DNA of 64,000 nt from Nocardia veterana NBRC 100344 (GCF_000308855.1 NZ_BAGM01000210.1:40874-104873), one strand, 5' to 3'. Counted from the stretch's first letter, positions 43,007-53,105 are shown. Numbers and translations: made by a program. The notes: generated from the letters alone by a model not told the origin.

Positions 43007-43858
43007 ATGACGAACACCCGTGACTTTTCGACATGGTTGATCACCGGCGCGTCGCAGGGCTTCGGCAAAGCCCTCACCACCGAGGTCCTCGGCCGCGGGG
43101 AGGACGTGGTAGCGGTGGTCCGTGACACGGAGACGCTGGCCGACCTCGCGTCGAAGTATCGCGACCATCTGACTGTGATCTCGGCGGACCTGCGTGTCGC
43201 TCAGGACGTCGACAAGGTCGCCGCGGTCGTCGAGTCCCGCGCGGTCGATGTCCTGGTCAACAATGCCGGACGCGCGATCATCGGCGCGGCCGAGGAGATC
43301 GACATGGTCGAGCTGCGTGAGCAGCTCGAGCTCAACTTCTTCGCTGCCGCGGCGCTCACCCGGGCAGCGCTGCCCGGGATGCGAAAGCGCCGCGGCGGCA
43401 CCATCATTCAGATGAGCAGCCAGGGTGGGCGACTGTCGTTCCCCGGAGTCGGGGCGTACTCGGCGAGCAAGTTCGCTCTGGAAGGGTGGTCCGAAGCGCT
43501 TGCGGCCGAGGTCGCCGATTTCGGCATCCGTGTCGTGCTGGTCGAGCCGTCGCGGTTCCGCACCGGGTTCAACACCCCCCACTCGCTGCGTCTCGTCGAT
43601 GCGACAAGCGCCTATGCGGCGGTCGTCGATCCCGTGCGCGCGGATCTGACCGGAATCGATGGACGTCAGGAAGGAGATCCCGCCCGGGCGGCGGTCATCT
43701 TGGCCGACCTCGCCCACGCGACCGACGTACCGTTGCGGCTTCCGCTCGGCGCCGAAGCCGTCGACCGGCTCACCGCCGCCTATGATGCCGGATTGACCGA
43801 GCTGCGAGCCTGGTCGAGTGTGGCGCGATCCGCCGACTTCCCGGCTCAGGAGGTATGA
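43007..43858 (+). CDS. SDR-family oxidoreductase
   Basis: The 283-residue classical short-chain dehydrogenase has STWLITGASQGFGKALTTEVL at its cofactor site, VLVNNAGRAIIG, the catalytic Ser in IIQMSSQGGRLSFPGVG and the Tyr/Lys pair in AYSASKFALEGWSEAL. The C-terminal VLVEPSRFRTGFNT is typical of a subgroup often labelled oxidoreductase near stress regulators. Its stop overlaps the first ATG of the MerR gene, so the two are translationally coupled. Confidence 0.9.
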   Translation: MTNTRDFSTWLITGASQGFGKALTTEVLGRGEDVVAVVRDTETLADLASKYRDHLTVISADLRVAQDVDKVAAVVESRAVDVLVNNAGRAIIGAAEEIDMVELREQLELNFFAAAALTRAALPGMRKRRGGTIIQMSSQGGRLSFPGVGAYSASKFALEGWSEALAAEVADFGIRVVLVEPSRFRTGFNTPHSLRLVDATSAYAAVVDPVRADLTGIDGRQEGDPARAAVILADLAHATDVPLRLPLGAEAVDRLTAAYDAGLTELRAWSSVARSADFPAQEV

Positions 43859-43863
43859 CGCCC

Positions 43864-44358
43864 ATGGCCACCGATGACCTGATGGCACGGATACTCGAGG
43901 AAATCGGTGACTTCGCCGACATCGACGAAACCATCCCCGTGGAGACCATTCACCGTCTGGTCGACACGGGCGAGGACCCGGCACCGATGTCCATCGCCGA
44001 GGTCGCCGACATGCTCGACCTCTCCCCGCATTCGATTCGCTATTACGAACGAGCCGGTCTGATCTCCGTCACTCGGGACAGCCGCGGCTACCGGGTCTAC
44101 GACGCCGAGGCACAACGACGCCTGGTGTTCATCACCCGCATGCGCTTGTCCGGCATGCCGATGCGCGACCTGCACCATTACATCCACCTGGTGGAAGCGG
44201 GTGACGACTCGATCCCCGAACGACTCGACATGCTGCTCGAACACCGGGACACCATCCGCCGGCGGATCCGCGAACTCAACCTCTCCCTCGCCGCCACCGA
44301 ATACAAGATCGCCACCTACCGGCACCATGGCGAGGTATGGGGCGGCACCGATGTCTGA
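43864..44358 (+). CDS. MerR-family regulator
   Basis: The 164-residue protein has an unusual acidic N-terminal extension of about 40 residues (DDLMARILEEIGDFADIDETIPVETIHRLVDTGEDP) before the MerR helix-turn-helix (MSIAEVADMLDLSPHSIRYYERAGLISVTRDSRGYRVYDAEAQRRLVFITRMRLSGM) and a C-terminal coiled-coil (LDMLLEHRDTIRRRIRELNLSLAATEYKIATYR). There is no metal-binding cysteine pattern. The ATG at 43864 is preferred, since AGGAGG stands ten bases upstream; the ATG at 43855 is too close. It is coupled to the SDR gene and probably regulates it. Confidence 0.88.
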   Translation: MATDDLMARILEEIGDFADIDETIPVETIHRLVDTGEDPAPMSIAEVADMLDLSPHSIRYYERAGLISVTRDSRGYRVYDAEAQRRLVFITRMRLSGMPMRDLHHYIHLVEAGDDSIPERLDMLLEHRDTIRRRIRELNLSLAATEYKIATYRHHGEVWGGTDV

Positions 44359-44374
44359 ATACCTCTTCTCGCCG

Positions 44375-45070
44375 TCAGCGGGCGTACTCGGATCCGATGA
44401 GGGCGTGGTTGGCGGTGATGTCGGCTATCGCGTCCCCGTGATCGCACAAATCGTCGGCCAGACGACGTCGGAGGGCAGTGGGCAGCGCGGGGGCGAAGGT
44501 TTTGAAATAGGCCCGCAGCCAGTCGGGTCGAGCGATCAGGAACGGCAGGTCCGTTGTCATCATGTTGCGGGCCACGATCATCGGCCACGGCGTGTCCAGC
44601 GGGTGAAAGTCGTGATTCCACAGCCCGGGATGCGAGCAGCCGGGGTAGAACTGCCCGAGCATGAACCCGTGCTCGACGAACTGTGTCTTCCGGGCGGCGT
44701 GGACCTCGTCGATGACGGTGTGATCGGAAAGCTCCGCGAGCACCGTGATCAGGGCATGCGGGCGCTTCCAATCCGAGGTCGTCGTGAGGTGGACGAACTG
44801 GTCGTACATATCGTCGACCAGAACGTCGAGTGTCGGTACGCCGACATCACCGTCCACGAAGGTCGCCCATAACAGGCACTTCGCGATCGCCTGGCTGATG
44901 AACGGGCACACCGCGCCCGGTCTGCCGAGGTCGTCGTGCGGTTGAGTGAGGTACTCGCGAGACCATTGCGTCAACCGAGCCGCGCGGGGGTCCGGCCGTT
45001 CCGGGGCGAAGAGGTTGAGCCATTCGGCGCCGGAACGCGCTCCGGTCAGTGTGGTAGTCGGCGTAGTCAT
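44375..45070 (-). CDS. DUF6875-like protein coupled to the NRPS
   Basis: The 231-residue soluble protein contains the block WSREYLTQPHDDLGRPGAVCPFISQAIAKCLLW, which I associate with DUF6875, and LGQFYPGCSHPGLWNHDFHPLDTPWPMIVARNMMTTDLPFLI further on. The conserved His, Cys and Trp residues in these blocks look like an enzyme active site. Its ATG overlaps the NRPS stop by four bases (ATGA), so it is made together with the synthetase and is probably a tailoring or release factor for the peptide. Function is unknown; the family name is from memory. Confidence 0.7.
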   Translation of the reverse strand: MTTPTTTLTGARSGAEWLNLFAPERPDPRAARLTQWSREYLTQPHDDLGRPGAVCPFISQAIAKCLLWATFVDGDVGVPTLDVLVDDMYDQFVHLTTTSDWKRPHALITVLAELSDHTVIDEVHAARKTQFVEHGFMLGQFYPGCSHPGLWNHDFHPLDTPWPMIVARNMMTTDLPFLIARPDWLRAYFKTFAPALPTALRRRLADDLCDHGDAIADITANHALIGSEYAR

Positions 45071-48000
45071 GGTGTCTTCCCGGAGTCGAGGCCATCGCCA
45101 CGATGTGCACGGCGCGGCAGGTACATCCGTAGCCGCGGTCCGATGACTTCCAAGGCTGCGGCACTTGTCATTTCGTCATGGTCGGCGGGAACGCGCAGTG
45201 TGGTGATGGTTCCCTCGATGAACGGCCGCCACGAATTCACGCCGAGATCTGCGTCGGGCCCCCTTGCGGCGCCGAAATAGAGAAGATCACCGGGGAAGCG
45301 CGCCGGATGGTAGCGCCGGGCCATGTCGATCGTCCGCACACCGGCGCGACAGAGCTGGTCACGATGGCGGGCATCCAGCGATTCGGCGGGTACTGCGAAC
45401 CGGTTCAGCAGGCGTCGAATTCGCGCGCCGTCCGGTGCGTCGTCCGCGAAGGCGTCGTGGGTCAGCGCCGCACTGTCCAACATTGCCAGCAGCGCAACCG
45501 ACTGCCCCTCGGCCCGTAACCGGACGGCGATCGCATGCGCTATCGAACCGCCGACCGACCAGCCCAACAAGCTGTACGGCCCACTGGGCTGGTGCGCCCG
45601 AATCCGGGTCAGATAATGGTCGGCGAGCTGTTCGATGGAGTCGAATTCCGCAGCGGGATCGGTGAGTTGGGGAAGTTGCAATCCGTAGATCGGTGTCTCG
45701 GGATCGAGGTGACGGGTCAGGCCGGCGAACGACCACGCGAGACCGGTCGCGGAGTGGATACACCACAATGCCGGTAATGTCCCCGCCGCACGGATCGGCA
45801 GGACGGTGCGCAGTGCGGCATCGGGGTCGGCCGCGCCCGATGCCGCCCCACCTCGATCGATATGTGCGGCAAGCGATTCGGGTGTGGGATGGGCGTAGAT
45901 GTCCCGCACGGTGATCGGCGCCACGGTTCGCGCGCACAGGAGGCCGGCGAGTTCGGTGGCGGTGAGCGAATGGAGGCCGAGCGCGAAGAGGTTGTCGTTC
46001 GCGGCGACGTCGTCGACGCCGAGTAGCTCGGTGACAGCCCGCACGACAAGTTCCTCGGAATCGCCGGCCGCGGGCCGGCGCGACGACGCGGGTGCGGGTG
46101 CGGGCAGGGCCGCGCGATCCAATTTTCCGGCCTGATTCGTCGGCAAGGCGGCAACCACGCACGCACTGGCGGGAACGAGGTGGCTCGGTAGCAACTCGCG
46201 GACCCTGGCGAGCACGTCGTCCGAATCGACCGCGCCGTTGGCGGGGACCAGATACGCGACCATTCGCGCGTCGGGAAGCCCTTGGTGGTACACCGCGACC
46301 GCGGCGCGCGAAACCTGGGGGTGGGCGGCGAGCAGGGTTTCGATCTCTCCCGGCTCGATGCGGTGCCCGCGCAGGTTGATCTGACCGTCGACCCGCCCGT
46401 GGTAATCCAATCTTCCGTCGTGCCGGCGGCATACGAGATCACCGGTTCGATACATGCGGCTGCCCGGCGGGCCATACGGATCGGCGACGAAGTGTGCGGC
46501 CGTGGCGGCGGCGTCGCCGTGGTAGCCGCGGGCGAGGCTGGGGCCGGCCAGATACAGCTCTCCGGGCACATCGGGCGGGCGCAGGGCGAGCCAATTGTCC
46601 AGTGGCAGGGCGCTGACGCCGGGTATGGGTGCCCCGATGGACACCGGCCCGTCCGGTGTGAGCGGATCGGTCTGGGTGGACACCACGGTCGCTTCTGTCG
46701 GTCCGTAACTGTTGATCAGGCGGCGTTGCGGGTGTGCCCAGCGGGTGATCACCCCGGTGTCGACGGGCTCTCCTCCGGTGACCACCGTTCGAAGGTCCGT
46801 CAGTTGTCCGGCGTCGAGACTGGACAGCACGACCGGCGAGGACAGGTAGTGGGTCACACGTTCGCGCGCGAGCAGCCGGGTCAGCTCGGCACCGCCGACG
46901 ATGCCGGGCGGAACGACGATCACGGTTGCGCCGCAACCGAATCCGGCGAGCAGCTCGAGCAACGAGGCGTCGAAGACGGGTGCGTGCGCGTGCGCTATCC
47001 GGGCCTCGGCTCCGACGCGATAGCGGTCGGTCAGGTGTGCGGTGAGGGCCGCGAGCCCGCGATGGGTGACCGTGACTCCCTTAGGCCGTCCGGTGGTGCC
47101 GGAGGTGAACGTCACGTAGGCGGGATGATCGACGTGCAGTGGCACCGTGCGTTCGGCGTCGGCCACCGCGTCCGAGGACCGGCCGGCGATATGCGACCTG
47201 GTCTCGGGATCGTCGAGGACCACCCAGCCGCGGGCAGGTTGTGGCAGATCCACGACATGGCGTGCGAGCGTGACCCCGGATACCGGTCGGGCGTCGCTCA
47301 TCACGGTCGCGATCCGCCCGCGGGGCTGGTCGGGGTCGATCATCAGTGTTGCGGCACCGGTCATCGTGACGGCCCACCAGGCGAGGACCGATTCGAGGCT
47401 GCGGGGAATCGCGATGGCGGCGATCTGCTCGGGCCCTACGCCGAGTTCGATCAGCTCGCGCGCCAAGCGGGCTGCCCGCGATTCCAGGGCGCGGTAGGAC
47501 AGCGCGCGGTCGCCGTCTCGAATCGCGAGCCCGTCGGGGTTTCGGTGGGCGCCGGCGGCGAGCAGTTCGGGCAGTGTCCGGGCCGCAGGCGCGGGAGCGG
47601 GTGGTGTGACCGGCGGTGCGGCCGGTGCGAGGCGGCCGAGCTCCGTGTCCGGGTCGTCGGCCAGCATCGTCACCAGCGTCGAGAACATGCGGGCGTACGC
47701 CTCGGCGGTGCGGCGGGTGAAAAGGTCTGCGGCATAGCCGAATCGCGCGTCGACGCCGATCAAGGTCCCGGCGGCGTCGCGCCGCTGGGTCAGTGTGACG
47801 TCGAGGTCGAACCGCGCGACGGACAATTCGAGAGGAACCTCCGTGAGCTGCAGCCCGGGAAGCGTGGGTTGCGTGCTGATCGCCGTTTCCACGATCAGCA
47901 TCGTCTGTGCCGGCGGCATCTCGGACGCGCCGATCGCCGCGACGACCTGTTCGTACGGAACGTCGGAGTGCGCGAAGGCGGCGACGTCGAAATCCCGGAC

Positions 48001-51000
48001 TCGCGACAGGATGCGGCGAAAACTGTCGCGGGGGTTCACCTGCGCGCGCAACAGAATCGTGTTGACGAACATACCCACCAGCGCGTCGAGCCGGCGATCG
48101 CCACGACCGCTGGTCGGTGTGGCGACGACGGTGTCGCCGCCGCCGGACAGGCGCTGCAGCCACACCGCGGTCACGGCCTGGTAGGCCATGAAATCTGTCG
48201 CGCCGACGGCGTGCGCGACGCGGCACAGTCGCTGACAGGCCACCGGGTCCACCGGGACTGTGATGTGGTCACCGCGAGCGGTGCGACGGATCGCGCCGGG
48301 ACGGGACGGCGGCACGCGCTCCGGTGTCAGGCCCGCCAGTCGCTGCTGCCAGCCCCGGATCTGCTCTGCGCCAAGGGAATCGGGGTTCGACGGATCACCG
48401 AGGACATCGGTGTGCCAGAGGGCGTAGTCGGCATAGGTGACCGGTAGCGGGGACCATCCGGGCGGGTCCCCGGCACTGCGAGCGGCGTATGCGGCGCCGA
48501 GATCGCGGGCCAGCGGACCCATCGACCAACCGTCGGCCACCAGGTGATGCAGGACGAGCACCAGCACGTGCGCGGAGGGCGCCAACCGCAGCAGGGTGAC
48601 CCGGAAACACGGCTCGACCGAAGTGTGGAAACCCGCCGAGGCCAGCGCCTCGAGCCGTGCGTCGAGTTTCTCGGGTTCGATCGGCTGAGGGGACAGGTCG
48701 AGCTGTCTCTCGTCGACCGGCAGGACCCGCTGGGTCGGCCCGTGCGCATCGGCGGGGAATACCGTTCGTAGCGGTTCGTGTCGTTCCAGCACATCGCGCA
48801 GCGCATCGGTCAGCGCGCCGGTGTCGAGCGGGCCGTCCAGCCGGACCGCGAACGGCATGTTGTACGCGGGGCTGTCCGGATCCAGTTGGTTGGCGATCCA
48901 CAACCGTCGCTGTGCGGGCGCGAGCGGGATGCGTCCCGGACGCGGCTCTCGCCGGGTGAGTTTCACGAGCGCGGCGCCCTCGGATCCCGCATCGATCCGA
49001 CGTGCCAAGGCGGCGACGGTCGGATGCTCGAAAACGTCGCGCACCCCGATCACCACCCCGGTGGATTCGGACAGCCGGGACGCAAGTTGCGTAGCGGCCA
49101 GCGAGTGGCCGCCCAGGGCGAAGAAGTCGTCGTCGAGCCCTGCCCGCACGATGCCGAGCAGCTGCGCGACCGTCGACGCGACCGCCTCCTCGGTGGGGGT
49201 CCGCGGCGCACGGTGGCGCGCCGGGGTCAGGTCCGGAGCGGGCAGCGCGGCGCGATCGAGTTTGCCGTTGGCGGTCCGAGGCAGTTCCGGCAGCACGATC
49301 GCAGTGGTCGGTACGAGTGGTTGCGGCAGCGCCTGCCGTACCCGCGAAAGCACCGAATCGGCGGCGAGTTCGGCGCCGGCGGGGACGAGGTAGGCGACGA
49401 GCACGTCACCGGAGGGACCGGGATGGATGGCCACCGCCGCGCGAGCGACCTGCGGGTCATCCGCCAACGCGGATTCGATCTCGTGCGGTTCCACCCGAAT
49501 ACCCCGCAGGCTGATCTGGCTGTCACCACGGCCCTGGTAGTCGAAGGCTCCGTCGAGACGCCGCCGTGCCAGGTCGCCCGTGCGATACATCCGGCTCCCG
49601 GCCGGGCCGTAGGGATCGGCGACGAAGTGGGTGGCGGTCAGGGCCGGACAGCGGTGATACCCCCGGGCGACGCCGGGGCCCGAGACATACAATTCGCCGC
49701 TCGCTTCGCGCGGCTGCCGTTGCAGCCGCCGGTCCAGCACAACCACTTTCGCACCCGCGGCCGGTGTGCCGATCGTGATCGGACCATCGATGCCGAGTGG
49801 TTCGGTCTGGGTGGCGATCACGGTGGTCTCGGTCGGACCGTAGCTGTTGATCAGCCGGTGTCGTTCGCTCCACGCCGCCGCGATGGTTCGTGGGCACGCC
49901 TCGGCGCCGGTGACGACCGTCTCCAGTTCGGGCAGCGCGGCCGGATCCACGGTCGCGAGCACCGCCGGGGTGGACAGGTAATGGGTTATCCGCCTGTCGG
50001 CGAGCAGCCGGGTGAGTGCGCTGCCGCCGATGACGTCGGACGGACAGACGACCATGGTGGCACCGGCGCCGAACGCGGCGAGCAGTTCGAGCAGTGCCGC
50101 GTCGAAGCCCGGGGCGTGCGCCAGCAACACGCGTGACGATGGCCGGACCCGATAGTGCTCCACGACGTATCGAGTCAGATTCGCCAGTCCGCGGTGGGTG
50201 ATCGACACGCCTTTGGGCGAGCCGGTGGTCCCGGATGTGTAGATCAGGTAGGCGGGGTGGGTACTGCGCAACGGGTGGGTCCGCTCCGAATCGAGAACGG
50301 GCGAGGCCGCACGCGCGCTGACCCGGGCGGACGTTTCCGGGTCGTCCACGACGAACCACCGGAGCCCGCCGGATGGCCGACCGGCGTAGTCGCCGACGGT
50401 GAGCCCGGCTATCGGACGAGCGTCCGCGAGCATCCGAGCGACCCGGTCATCCGGGGTCGCGGGGTCGATCGGCATCCACGTCGCGCCGGTCTTGGCGACG
50501 GCCCAGAACGCCAGCACCGAAGCGAACGACCGATCGACGAGCACCGCCACCACAGTTTCGGGTCCCGCCCCCACCGCGATGAGCTCACGGGCCCATTGCG
50601 AGGACCGGCTGTCGAGTTCGGCATACTCGCACCGAACGCCCGCCGCCTCGACCGCGGCCGCGCGTGCGTGTGCCGCGCCTTCGGCGAGGATGTCGGGAAG
50701 TAGTGCAGCAGAAGATGTTTCGTCGTACTCGCGCGCGCGATCGTGCAGGTTCGCCCGGTCCGAGGGCGTGAGCAGCGGCAGGGAGCACACCAACGTATCG
50801 GGCTCGGCCGCCACGACCGCATCCAACAGCGTCAGAAGCCGGGCCCGGTGGGCGGTCAGCACGGCGTCGGTGTAAAGGGCCGGATTACCCGACAGGTCGA
50901 TGCCCAACGGAGCGTGCGCGCCGAATCGGTACACGTGCAATGCCACATCTTCGACACCACCCGCGGGGAGCACCTCCACGCCGGCGGGCACGCCACCGAA

Positions 51001-52113
51001 CCGCAGCGGTTCATCGACGAGCATCAAGTTGATCACCGGCCCGAGAGCACCACGACCGGCGAGCGCCGGCCCCAGGTCGCGCCGGATGTCCTCGAGCCGG
51101 TAGTGCTGGTGACGAAGCGCCCCGGTCACCGCCAGACGCACCTGCCGAATCAGATCCGCCACCGTCGTGTCCGAACCGATGTGTGCGCGCAGGGGGACGG
51201 TATTCGCCACCATGCCCGCCGAGCGACGCAATGCCGCGGTGGTCCGGGCGGCGACCGGGAGCGAGACGACGACGTCACGCGCCCCGGTCATCCGGGCGAG
51301 ATACGCCAGCGCAGTCGCCACGACGAGCACGGGAATCTGCGCATCGAAGCGAGCGGCGGCCACCGACAACGCGTGATCGGAATCGGCGGGCAGTACGCCA
51401 CGCGCCGCGAGCGGAACGGCGCACGGCGGGGCGACCCGGCCACTGAGCGAGGGCACCGCGCGAAGGCCGGCGAGGCACTCCTGCCAGTAGATACGGTCAC
51501 GCTCGGCACGTGCGGAGCGACGGTAGGCGCACTCGCCGTCGACGATCTCCGGCAGCGCGAGGGCCCCCGATGGCCGAGCTTCGATCCCGGTGCACGCCGC
51601 GGAATACAGCTCATCGGTGCGGCGCAACAAGATCATCGCGCCGATCCCGTCGATGCCCACGTGATGTGCGCGCGAATACCACCAGTAATGGTGGCGGCCG
51701 ACTCGGAGCAGGTGCGAGCACCCCGGCTCATCGATGAGGAGGTCGATGGGCGTGCGGAGGTCGGCGTCGATCCATTTCCGGGCGGCTGCCGCTGGGTCGG
51801 GACGGTCGCTGAAATCGTCGATCCGAATCGTGCGCGGCAGGCTGTGGTCCACCCGCTGGACGATCCGGCCGTCGTGGCGCAGGAAAGTGATGAACGGTGA
51901 GCCCAGCTCATGCCCGGCGACCAGGGCGCACCGTTGCAGGAGTGCCACATCGAGCTCGGCCTCGATATCGAGAACGTGAGCGACGCACAGCGGCACCGAC
52001 GGCAGGAGTTGCTGGGCATGCCACAGCCCGGCCTGGGCCGGTGACAGCTCGAAGGCACCCGGGGGCAGAGCGGACGCGGTCACCGAGCTCACAGTCGAAT
52101 CCTCGCAGGTCAT
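45067..52113 (-). CDS. Bimodular non-ribosomal peptide synthetase, C-A-PCP-C-A-PCP-TE
   Basis: The 2348-residue synthetase has, in order: condensation domain 1 (about 15-440, HHVGIDG with His150-151); adenylation 1 (about 460-950, YTSGTTGSPKG from 625); carrier 1 (LGGHSLAATQ, Ser1004); condensation 2 (about 1060-1490, HHLVADG from 1189); adenylation 2 (about 1510-1990, FTSGTTGRPKG from 1669); carrier 2 (LGLHSLTAT, Ser2049, variant motif); and a thioesterase (about 2100-2340, GWSVGG with Ser2186 and DHDEM with His2312). Aligned to PheA, both pockets read D-A-L-L-V-G-S-V then I or V, so both probably take the same nonpolar amino acid. The first condensation domain suggests an N-acyl start. The ATG at 52113 follows GAAGGA; a GTG at 52143 is less likely. 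Confidence 0.93.
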   Translation of the reverse strand: MTCEDSTVSSVTASALPPGAFELSPAQAGLWHAQQLLPSVPLCVAHVLDIEAELDVALLQRCALVAGHELGSPFITFLRHDGRIVQRVDHSLPRTIRIDDFSDRPDPAAAARKWIDADLRTPIDLLIDEPGCSHLLRVGRHHYWWYSRAHHVGIDGIGAMILLRRTDELYSAACTGIEARPSGALALPEIVDGECAYRRSARAERDRIYWQECLAGLRAVPSLSGRVAPPCAVPLAARGVLPADSDHALSVAAARFDAQIPVLVVATALAYLARMTGARDVVVSLPVAARTTAALRRSAGMVANTVPLRAHIGSDTTVADLIRQVRLAVTGALRHQHYRLEDIRRDLGPALAGRGALGPVINLMLVDEPLRFGGVPAGVEVLPAGGVEDVALHVYRFGAHAPLGIDLSGNPALYTDAVLTAHRARLLTLLDAVVAAEPDTLVCSLPLLTPSDRANLHDRAREYDETSSAALLPDILAEGAAHARAAAVEAAGVRCEYAELDSRSSQWARELIAVGAGPETVVAVLVDRSFASVLAFWAVAKTGATWMPIDPATPDDRVARMLADARPIAGLTVGDYAGRPSGGLRWFVVDDPETSARVSARAASPVLDSERTHPLRSTHPAYLIYTSGTTGSPKGVSITHRGLANLTRYVVEHYRVRPSSRVLLAHAPGFDAALLELLAAFGAGATMVVCPSDVIGGSALTRLLADRRITHYLSTPAVLATVDPAALPELETVVTGAEACPRTIAAAWSERHRLINSYGPTETTVIATQTEPLGIDGPITIGTPAAGAKVVVLDRRLQRQPREASGELYVSGPGVARGYHRCPALTATHFVADPYGPAGSRMYRTGDLARRRLDGAFDYQGRGDSQISLRGIRVEPHEIESALADDPQVARAAVAIHPGPSGDVLVAYLVPAGAELAADSVLSRVRQALPQPLVPTTAIVLPELPRTANGKLDRAALPAPDLTPARHRAPRTPTEEAVASTVAQLLGIVRAGLDDDFFALGGHSLAATQLASRLSESTGVVIGVRDVFEHPTVAALARRIDAGSEGAALVKLTRREPRPGRIPLAPAQRRLWIANQLDPDSPAYNMPFAVRLDGPLDTGALTDALRDVLERHEPLRTVFPADAHGPTQRVLPVDERQLDLSPQPIEPEKLDARLEALASAGFHTSVEPCFRVTLLRLAPSAHVLVLVLHHLVADGWSMGPLARDLGAAYAARSAGDPPGWSPLPVTYADYALWHTDVLGDPSNPDSLGAEQIRGWQQRLAGLTPERVPPSRPGAIRRTARGDHITVPVDPVACQRLCRVAHAVGATDFMAYQAVTAVWLQRLSGGGDTVVATPTSGRGDRRLDALVGMFVNTILLRAQVNPRDSFRRILSRVRDFDVAAFAHSDVPYEQVVAAIGASEMPPAQTMLIVETAISTQPTLPGLQLTEVPLELSVARFDLDVTLTQRRDAAGTLIGVDARFGYAADLFTRRTAEAYARMFSTLVTMLADDPDTELGRLAPAAPPVTPPAPAPAARTLPELLAAGAHRNPDGLAIRDGDRALSYRALESRAARLARELIELGVGPEQIAAIAIPRSLESVLAWWAVTMTGAATLMIDPDQPRGRIATVMSDARPVSGVTLARHVVDLPQPARGWVVLDDPETRSHIAGRSSDAVADAERTVPLHVDHPAYVTFTSGTTGRPKGVTVTHRGLAALTAHLTDRYRVGAEARIAHAHAPVFDASLLELLAGFGCGATVIVVPPGIVGGAELTRLLARERVTHYLSSPVVLSSLDAGQLTDLRTVVTGGEPVDTGVITRWAHPQRRLINSYGPTEATVVSTQTDPLTPDGPVSIGAPIPGVSALPLDNWLALRPPDVPGELYLAGPSLARGYHGDAAATAAHFVADPYGPPGSRMYRTGDLVCRRHDGRLDYHGRVDGQINLRGHRIEPGEIETLLAAHPQVSRAAVAVYHQGLPDARMVAYLVPANGAVDSDDVLARVRELLPSHLVPASACVVAALPTNQAGKLDRAALPAPAPASSRRPAAGDSEELVVRAVTELLGVDDVAANDNLFALGLHSLTATELAGLLCARTVAPITVRDIYAHPTPESLAAHIDRGGAASGAADPDAALRTVLPIRAAGTLPALWCIHSATGLAWSFAGLTRHLDPETPIYGLQLPQLTDPAAEFDSIEQLADHYLTRIRAHQPSGPYSLLGWSVGGSIAHAIAVRLRAEGQSVALLAMLDSAALTHDAFADDAPDGARIRRLLNRFAVPAESLDARHRDQLCRAGVRTIDMARRYHPARFPGDLLYFGAARGPDADLGVNSWRPFIEGTITTLRVPADHDEMTSAAALEVIGPRLRMYLPRRAHRGDGLDSGKTP

Positions 52114-52286
52114 GCGCTCATTCCTTCGCTTCGGAACGTGCACCGCCCCGAGGTCGCGCCGTCAGCGAATGTGGAATACTCCGAAACACGCCGACGGAAG
52201 TACCGGAGCGTGCCCCACCGTTCCGGGCGTTGTGTCTCCCGAATCCGCGACATATCCGACGGCCTGCTTGCACCAGCGAGGAACTC

Positions 52287-53105
52287 ATGTCCGAACGCAA
52301 GGTGACGGTGACACTCGATCAGGTCTCGGCGACGACCCTGTGGACGTTGCGAGACCGCGCACAGGAGGCGATGCGGCCGCGACCGCTGATCGTCGATCCG
52401 GTGGCGATTCGGGCGTATCGGCGAATCGACTACGACTTCAGTGGGTTCGGGCGGATACGGCAATCGCACGCGCTTCGGGCACGCTGCTTCGATCGTGCCG
52501 TCGCCGACTTCGCCCGCCGGCATCCGCGCGGTGTCGTCGTGGCGCTGGGCGACGGTCTCGAAACCGGATTCTGGCGTAGCGACTCCGATTCGCTGCGCTG
52601 GCTGTCGGTGGATCTGCCCAGCGTCATCGAGGTCCGTCAACAGGTCATGCCCCAGGACGCTCGAGCCGAGGTCATGGGGTGCTCGGCACTCGACGCCCGC
52701 TGGATCGGCCGCGTCGATGCCGAGGACGGGATCTTGATCACCGCTCAGGGGCTGCTGGGGTACTTGCAGCCCGCGGAGGCGCTCGGCTTGATCGATGAGT
52801 GCGCGCACGCCTTTCCGGGCGGGGAGATGGTCTTCGACACGGTTCCGGGCTGGTTGCGCAGGCGCTCCCACCACGACACGGACTCCACCCGGCCGCCCAT
52901 GCCGTTCCACCTGACGGCGCGTCAGGCCGCGCGCCTGCCACGCCACAACCCGGCGATCAGCGCGGTGACCGAGTTGCGGCTGCCGGCCGGTCGCGGACTG
53001 TGCGGTCCGATCCCCTTCGCACTCGCCTACCACGTCCCGCTCGGTTCGCTCGTGCGGCCGACCACCACGCACGCGCAGTTCGCTCGGGCCCCCGCGCAGC
53101 GGTAA
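52287..53105 (+). CDS. Class I SAM-dependent methyltransferase of the leucine carboxyl methyltransferase (PPM/Tcmp-like) family
   Basis: The 272-residue protein fits this family: TLWTLRDRAQEAMRPRPLIVDPVAIRAYRRIDYDF, then RCFDRAVADFARRHPRGVVVALGDGLETGFWRSDSDSLRWLSVDLPSVIEVRQ around the SAM site, and DGILITAQGLLGYLQPAEALGLIDECAHAFPGGEMVFDTVPGWLRRR. Related enzymes methylate carboxylates or hydroxyl groups of polyketides and other metabolites. Divergent from the NRPS gene over 173 bp, it may methylate the C-terminal carboxylate or a side group of the peptide. The ATG at 52287 follows GCGAGGA. Confidence 0.85.
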   Translation: MSERKVTVTLDQVSATTLWTLRDRAQEAMRPRPLIVDPVAIRAYRRIDYDFSGFGRIRQSHALRARCFDRAVADFARRHPRGVVVALGDGLETGFWRSDSDSLRWLSVDLPSVIEVRQQVMPQDARAEVMGCSALDARWIGRVDAEDGILITAQGLLGYLQPAEALGLIDECAHAFPGGEMVFDTVPGWLRRRSHHDTDSTRPPMPFHLTARQAARLPRHNPAISAVTELRLPAGRGLCGPIPFALAYHVPLGSLVRPTTTHAQFARAPAQR

